This document shows, one piece after another, positions 58,777-64,000 of a DNA stretch of 64,000 nt (the first letter of the stretch is position 1; every line of letters starts with the position of its first letter). The translations under genes were made by a program, and so were the position numbers. This stretch comes from Larix kaempferi. Taxonomy: Eukaryota; Streptophyta; Pinopsida; Pinales; Pinaceae. The notes beneath the pieces were generated by a model. That model did no database searches. It was not told the origin of the DNA and saw only the letters and a list, made by a program, of their open reading frames with translations. The stretch lies in the NCBI GenBank assembly GCA_027924585.1, contig BSBM01000964.1:2960001-3024000 (forward strand), written 5' to 3'.

Positions 58777-59425
58777 ATTGGGAGGAAGAGAAAAGCAGCC
58801 GGCGGCTATGAAGGTAGAGGAATGGGAGGTTCTTGACATAAAGGCTCTGGGAACAATACGAATGAGCATGGCTTTGTCGGTGGCTTTCAATATCTCAAAA
58901 GAAACGAAAACGGAGGGTTTGATAAGTGCACTGGGTAAGCTGTATGAAAAACCCTCAGCCTCCAACAAGGTATTTCTAATGAAGCATTTATTTAATATGA
59001 AGATGTCTGAAGGTGGATATGTTACTGATCATTTAAATGAGTTTAATACGGTTACAAATCAGCTAAGTTCTGTAAGTGTGAACTTTGATGATGAGGTTAG
59101 GGCTCTTCTAATCTTGTGTTCTATTGCCAAAAAGCAGGAATAGCTTGGTCATGGCTGTAAGTAACTCTGTCTCTGTTTCAAACACCTTGAAACTTGATGA
59201 TGTTATTGGTGTTATTCTTAGCGAGAAAATGCGAAGAAAAAGCACAGATGAGACATCAGGTAATGCATTGACCATGGAGAGCAGGGGAAGACAAAAGGAG
59301 AGAGGAAAGAGCTAAGGTAATCATGGCAAGTCTAAAACGGGCAGATCCAAGTCCAGACTGGGAAAAATAGAGTGTTAGAATTGTGGAAAGAAAGGACATC
59401 TGAAGAAAGGCTACAGATCTCTAAA
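58777..59425 (+). pseudogene. gag: element F gag, second part
   Basis: Resumes as LGGREKQPAAMKVEEWEVLD and continues with the Copia gag core (YEKPSASNKVFLMKHLFNMK). A frameshift near 59,130 moves to the next frame (SLVMAVSNSVSVSNTLKLDD). The zinc knuckle at about 59,373-59,414 reads C-stop-NCGKKGHLKKGY; the Trp is a TAG and the last Cys is Tyr. Another shift near 59,428 leads into protease. Confidence 0.8.
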
Positions 59426-61171
59426 GAAAAAAGAGATGCACAGAAGGAAACTACCCAGGAAGGAAATGTAGCAAGTGATGTGTTACAAGATGCTTTGATT
59501 CTTGCATTAGATAACACAAGTTATTATTGGGTAGTAGATTCAGGAGCTTCATGTCATGATACACCCCATAGGAAATACTTTCATGAGTATGTTCCTGGCG
59601 ATTTTGGACATGTTTTATTGGGTGATGATGAGCCATGTAAAATTGTTGGAATGGGTAAGGTATGGATAAAAGTTAAGAATGGAACTGACTGGCTATTGAA
59701 ATATGTTAGGCATATTCCTGCTATGAAAAGAAATCTGATCTCAACAGGGCAGTTGGGAGATGGCAGCTGTCTATTTACATTTGGAGAAAAGTGGTGGAAG
59801 ATCACTAAAGGATCAATGGTGATAGCAAAATGAGACAGGATAGGTATGTTGTATTTATGTCCTCATAATATTGACCATTCTATCTCTTCAAATTCCACAG
59901 GAACAGATACAACATTGTGGCATCATAGGCTTGGCCACATGAGTGAGAAGGGGATGCAGATTCTCCACTCAAGGAAGTTGCTGCCAGATTTGAAGTAGGT
60001 AAGTTTGGAATTCTATGAAAACTATGTTTATGGAAAACAGAAGAGAGTTAGATTTCTCAGGGTTGGGAAACAGAAGAAGAATGAAAAGTAAGAGCTAGTG
60101 CATACAGATGTATGGGGACCAACTCAGGTACAATCTCTTGGTGGCTCTCATTATTTTGTTACATTTATTGATGATGCAACTAGGAAAACTTGGGTTTATT
60201 GCATTAGACAGAAATCTGATGTGTTTTCTACTTTTAAGAAGTGGAAAGCTTTGGTTGAGAATGAGACAGGAAAAAGTTTGAAGTGTCTCAGATCTGATAA
60301 TGGAGGTGAGTACTGCGGCAAGGAGTTTGATAGTTACTGTTCATACCATGGGATTCGTAGAGAGAAGACAGTCCCAGGAACACCACAAGAAAATGGTGTG
60401 TCAAAAAGGATGAATAGAACCATCATGGAGCGTGCAAAGTGTATGAGACTGCATGTAGGGTTTCCCTTACAGTTTTGGGGGGATGGTGTAAATACTGTTG
60501 CTTATTTAATAAACAGAGGACCTTCAAGTGCTTTGGATGGTGGTATTCTAGAGGAGGCATGGACAGATAAAAAGGTAAACTAATTTTTTATAACGTTTGG
60601 TTGTGAAGCATTTGTCCATATTGATAAAGAAAATAGAACAAAGCTTGAAGCTAAATCCAAGAAATGTACCTTTATTGGATATGGGGTTGATGAATTTGGT
60701 TATCGTTTATGGGATTATGAAAATAACAAAATCATCAGGAGTAGAGATGTAATATTCAATGAAAAGGTCATGTATAAAGATCAGTTGCAGGGAAAGAAAC
60801 AGGAAAAGGAAAACACATAGTACATAGTACTTGATGAAATTGAAGAAAATGAAGTTCCAAAGGTGCCAGAAAATCAAGAACAACAGCAAGTGCTTGAAAC
60901 TCCTGCAACTGTAAGAAGATCTACCAGGTTAAGTAGACTCCCTGAACGATACTCTCCTTCAATGTATTATTTGTTGATGACTGATGCTAGTGAACCAGAA
61001 TGTTATGAAGAAGCAATGCAGGTGGAAAATAGAAAGAAGTGGGAGCAAGGCATGAATGAGGAGATGGACTCAATGGTAGGAAACCAAACTTGGGATCTGG
61101 TTCACTTGCTTGCCGGTAAAAGAGCATTGCAGAACAAATGGATTTACAGGTCGAAGGAAGAAGGAGGTAAG
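59426..61171 (+). pseudogene. pol: element F protease, integrase and RT start
   Basis: Protease VVDSGASCHDT (near 59,533), LWHHRLGHMSEKGM pre-integrase block, degraded zinc site (NYVYGKQKRVRF), integrase catalytic positions HTDVWGP, SDNGGEY and PQENGVSKRMN, integrase C-terminal TFIGYGVDEFGYRLWD, and RT N-terminus KKWEQGMNEEMDSM and KWIYRSKEEGG, where element G cuts in. Stops include TGA near 59,831, TAG near 59,996, TAA near 60,088, TAA near 60,581 and TAG near 60,818. The frame is otherwise constant. Confidence 0.85.
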
Positions 61172-61753
61172 TGTTGATGTATATGTAAATTCGGAATGTA
61201 TTTTATATATATATATTTATTGTACCCGTATAAGAGATGTGTTATTCCTCTATAAGGAAGTGTCGTCATTTGTATTGACAAGTGTCGCAAGTGGATTAAC
61301 TTGCGGATGGGTTATTAGAATACCTGATGTGGGTGTCGGCCCAAAATATATGTAAATAGGGTTATTATGCTGAGTTAGACAAGTCAGCCCCGTAAGTAAT
61401 TAGGCAGGTCAGGACAAGTATAAATAGAGATTCGGGATTCTCTATTTTGATCATCTCATCTCTCACTCTTCTCTCACTCAAAAAGTGGCGCACATTGGAG
61501 GAGGAGGATCAGCTGCATAGTAGGAGACTATCTATTGTACTTTGGTTGAGCCATTGCTCTATCTCTGAGGAAGTTGTGGGGTTTTTCACCTTAGGGTTTT
61601 CCCCACGGAAACTCTGTGTGTCCATTGTATCATGCTTTTGATTCTTGTGATGCTTGGCATGCTTGATATGATTGTTATGCATTGATATACTATACATGTT
61701 ATTCTCTCGGTAAATATACTATAGCATATTGAATTAATGCTCAAAATCTAACA
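61172..61753 (+). repeat. element G 5' LTR
   Basis: 582 bp from TGTTGATGTATATG to AAAATCTAACA. TATA box TATAAATAG at 61420-61428. It lies exactly between the interrupted F reading frame and the PBS. Confidence 0.8.
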
Positions 61754-61765
61754 TGGTATCAGGGC
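61754..61765 (+). other. primer-binding site of element G
   Basis: TGGTATCAGGGC abuts the LTR. Met-tRNA type with one difference. Confidence 0.85.
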
Positions 61766-62148
61766 TAACCTAAGAAGAAGACACTATGCAGTTGCGGAAG
61801 CTAGGGATTCTTGTTTTTGGGTTTCTCTCCATAGATTTTGGAAAAGCAATATGATGGATTGACTCTCCTCAGCAAGGTGAATCTATCTATCCAATCAGAA
61901 TTCAATTCTGAGCAATTTCAGTTTTTGGCCCTAAAAATTAGGGTTTCCTCAAAAATAGGAATTTCTGAAATATGAAAACATAGCTAGAAGCTCATTGGAA
62001 AATCAAAAGCTTCGAGCTTTGAATCAAGATTTTTGGTTGGGTATATCTCTGAGAATATCAAACCCTAATCCGGCACCAGATCTAGGATTCAGCAAACAAG
62101 TGGTAAGAACTAAATCTTTTCTATTTCCATTTGAAGTACTCTTTAAAT

Positions 62149-63993
62149 ATGTCTCACCACACCAAGCTTGAGGATAAGCTTGAAGGAGCTGATAACTTCC
62201 GAGCATGGAAGTATAGGATTGGGTTAATCCTTGAAGAAAATGAGTTGGATACTTATATAAGTGAAGAGGTCCTTGTCCTAGAGGGAGAAGAGGCTAAGGC
62301 TCTTTACAAGAGAAATTTGGGTAAGGAAAAGAGGATCATTACTAATTCTATTAAAGATCATCTCATCCCCCATCTGTCATCCCTAAAGACACCAAAAGAG
62401 ATGTTTGATTCCTTGACCAAACTATTTGAAGGTAAGAACATAAATCAGAAGATGACCTTGAGGAATCAATTAAAGAATATCAAGATCCAGAATCCAGATA
62501 CTATGCAATCATATTTCTCAAGTGTATCCCAGATAAAAGAACAACTTGAAGCTGTGGATGAAGATGTAGAAAGTGGAGAAGTGGTAATGACCACTCTTAA
62601 TGGCCTCCCTAGGTCATGGGATTCTTTCATCCAAGGAATTTGTGCTAGAAAGAAACTTATCTCTTCTTAGTAGACTGTGGGAAGAATGCTCACAGGAAGA
62701 AGGTCGAATTGTAGCCAGAGAAGAGAAGATGGGGGGTTAAGACCAAGCACTCATAGCTCACTCAAAAAGGCATGGTGAGAAGAAAACTCACCATCATGGC
62801 AAGAAAGGAAAATACCAGAATCAAAGAAGTAGTCCTAGACATCGAAGGGACATGACCCATGTCCATTGCTATACATGTGATGATAAGGGACACTATGCCA
62901 GAGATTGTCCTAAAAATAAGAAAGAGGTTCCTCACAAGAAGAAGAACTTCAAAAGAAGACATCATGCTCAGGCTGCAGAGGATGATGAACCTCCCAGGAA
63001 GAGGGCTAGAGAAGATAGTGAAGATTTGTCAAGTGATGAAGAATATGTTTTGATTTCTGCTCTCACTGGAACCATTACTCATGGAAGTAATGATTGTCTC
63101 ATAGATAGTGGGGCTTCTAAACATGTGATAGGATTAAAAGAATCCTTTGTGAATCTATCTGAACATGATTCACCCCACAAGGTGAAGCTTGGAGATGACT
63201 ACCAGTATCCCATAAATGGGAGTGGTGAAGCCTCCTATAAACTAGACTCTGGAAAGTATATGAAGATGAAAGATGTACTCTTTGTTCCAGGACTCAAGAG
63301 GAATCTACTCTCAATCTCTGCATTAGATGCAAAAGGAATGAGGGTTGCATTTATAGATGGACAAGTCCTAATGTGGCCTAAGGGTAAGACTATAGATGAT
63401 GCAGTTGTGATTGGAGAACAAGAGGGAGGATTGTACAAATTGAAGGGACATCTAGAACAAGCCATGGTCCATGATTCAGTAGAGCCAAGTGAACTTTGGC
63501 ACAGAAGGCTTGCACACAAGCATTATAGAGCATTACCAATTGCAAGCAAAGCGGTAGAAGGTCTTCTTGAAATCCATACAAAGCATGAAGGAATTTGCAA
63601 AGGTTGTGCAAAGGGAAAGAATACAAAGAAGACATTTCCAAGCATTGAAAGCAAGTCAAAAGGAATCTTGGAGATTATCCACTCTGATATATGTGGTCCC
63701 ATGACATCCAGTTCTCTGAGTGGGAGACTTCAAGAAGTTATGCAGTGATTCAGGGATTAAGAGGGATTTGAGTGCTCCCTACAATCCACAACAGAATGGA
63801 GTTGCATAAAGGAAGAATAAGAACAATCATGGAGGCTGCATGACCAGAATCTGCTTATACATCTATGGGTAGAAGCAGCTAGGATAGATAATCCAAGAAG
63901 CAATGATCAAGAGGAAGCACACTTCAGCAGTTCATGCAAGGAAGCAAATATTGAGAGGGAGTCCACCCGACAACAAACAAACAAAGATAAGTA
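62149..63993 (+). pseudogene. gag-protease-integrase fragment of Copia element G
   Basis: Gag starts MSHHTKLEDKLEGADNFRAW at 62,149. A one-base frameshift near 62,664 changes frame, and a TAA follows at 62,738. The zinc knuckle CYTCDDKGHYARDC (about 62,870) is intact. Protease is CLIDSGASKHVIGL (near 63,100). Then come LWHRRLAHKHY, CKGCAKGKNTKKTF and the first integrase position IHSDICGP. After SSLSG the frame jumps to the end of the core (PYNPQQNGVA-stop), so the central catalytic part is deleted. A second shortening follows the LLIHLWVEAAR block. RT is not reached. Confidence 0.82.
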
Positions 63994-64000
63994 TTTGAAT

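Larger units (their letters stand above)
52209..61171 (+). mobile_element. Copia element F, 5' portion, twice interrupted
   Basis: It comprises a 5' LTR (start approximate), PBS, gag, protease, integrase and the beginning of RT on the plus strand. Element E interrupts gag at 52,898/58,777 and element G interrupts RT at 61,171. The remainder of RT, RNase H and the 3' LTR are not in the window and presumably lie beyond G. Gag resumes in the same frame after E. It resembles the Tnt1-type Copia organisation (inference from domain order and gag motifs). Confidence 0.8.
61172..64000 (+). mobile_element. Copia element G, 5' part, runs off the window
   Basis: 5' LTR, PBS, gag, zinc knuckle, protease and a damaged integrase, inserted into the RT of element F. 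The left target site should be GTAAG (61167-61171); the right copy is beyond the window. Internal deletions in integrase suggest it is defective. Confidence 0.82.

Overview
This window looks like plant nuclear DNA from a large, repeat-rich genome. The evidence is stacked Ty3/Gypsy and Ty1/Copia LTR retrotransposons with plant-style primer-binding sites (TGGTATCAGAGC and variants, matching the 3' end of initiator Met-tRNA), 5-bp target-site duplications (TSDs), very long LTRs, and AT-rich spacers with TA microsatellites. A gymnosperm is plausible but this is inference. I see no intact host gene, no tRNA or rRNA gene and no CRISPR array. Nearly every coding region is an element polyprotein broken by stops, frameshifts or internal deletions.

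Layout. 1-3.6 kb: unassigned DNA with one LTR-like promoter. About 3.6-9.86 kb: Gypsy element D (LTR 3' end, PBS, long leader, gag, protease), cut off at the start of RT. 10,612-14,954: Gypsy element A (minus), TSD TCCCG. 15,752-32,818 (minus): an unrecognised gene J of about 1,000 codons, split by element C (17,673-31,708, TSD CTACT). C is a LARD-like element with LTRs of 2.4 and 2.7 kb, three kinds of tandem repeat and no gag/pol, and it carries Gypsy element B (22,668-26,818, minus, TSD AATGT). 33,784-51,296: Copia element I (minus, TSD CATTA) with Gypsy element H (37,584-50,540, minus, TSD ATTGC) in its leader; H has two LTRs of about 4.03 kb. 52,209 to at least 61,171: Copia element F (plus), interrupted in gag by Copia element E (52,899-58,771, minus, TSD CTACC) and in RT by Copia element G (61,172 to the window end, plus).

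How they relate. The insertion order can be read from the nesting: J before C before B; I before H; F before E and G. Reading frames resume across the insertion points in J and F, which confirms the boundaries.

The most unusual signal is the A/B family. Two insertions at unrelated sites share the same in-frame deletions of reverse transcriptase and of the integrase catalytic core. Both keep a colinear fused frame of exactly the same length (2,514 bp, 838 codons including the stop), and both have a TGA at the same codon. This looks like a non-autonomous family with an amplified gag-protease-RNaseH remnant-integrase remnant ORF that must use RT and integrase supplied by other elements. Element I is a Copia that independently lost RT and RNase H but kept its 3' tail.
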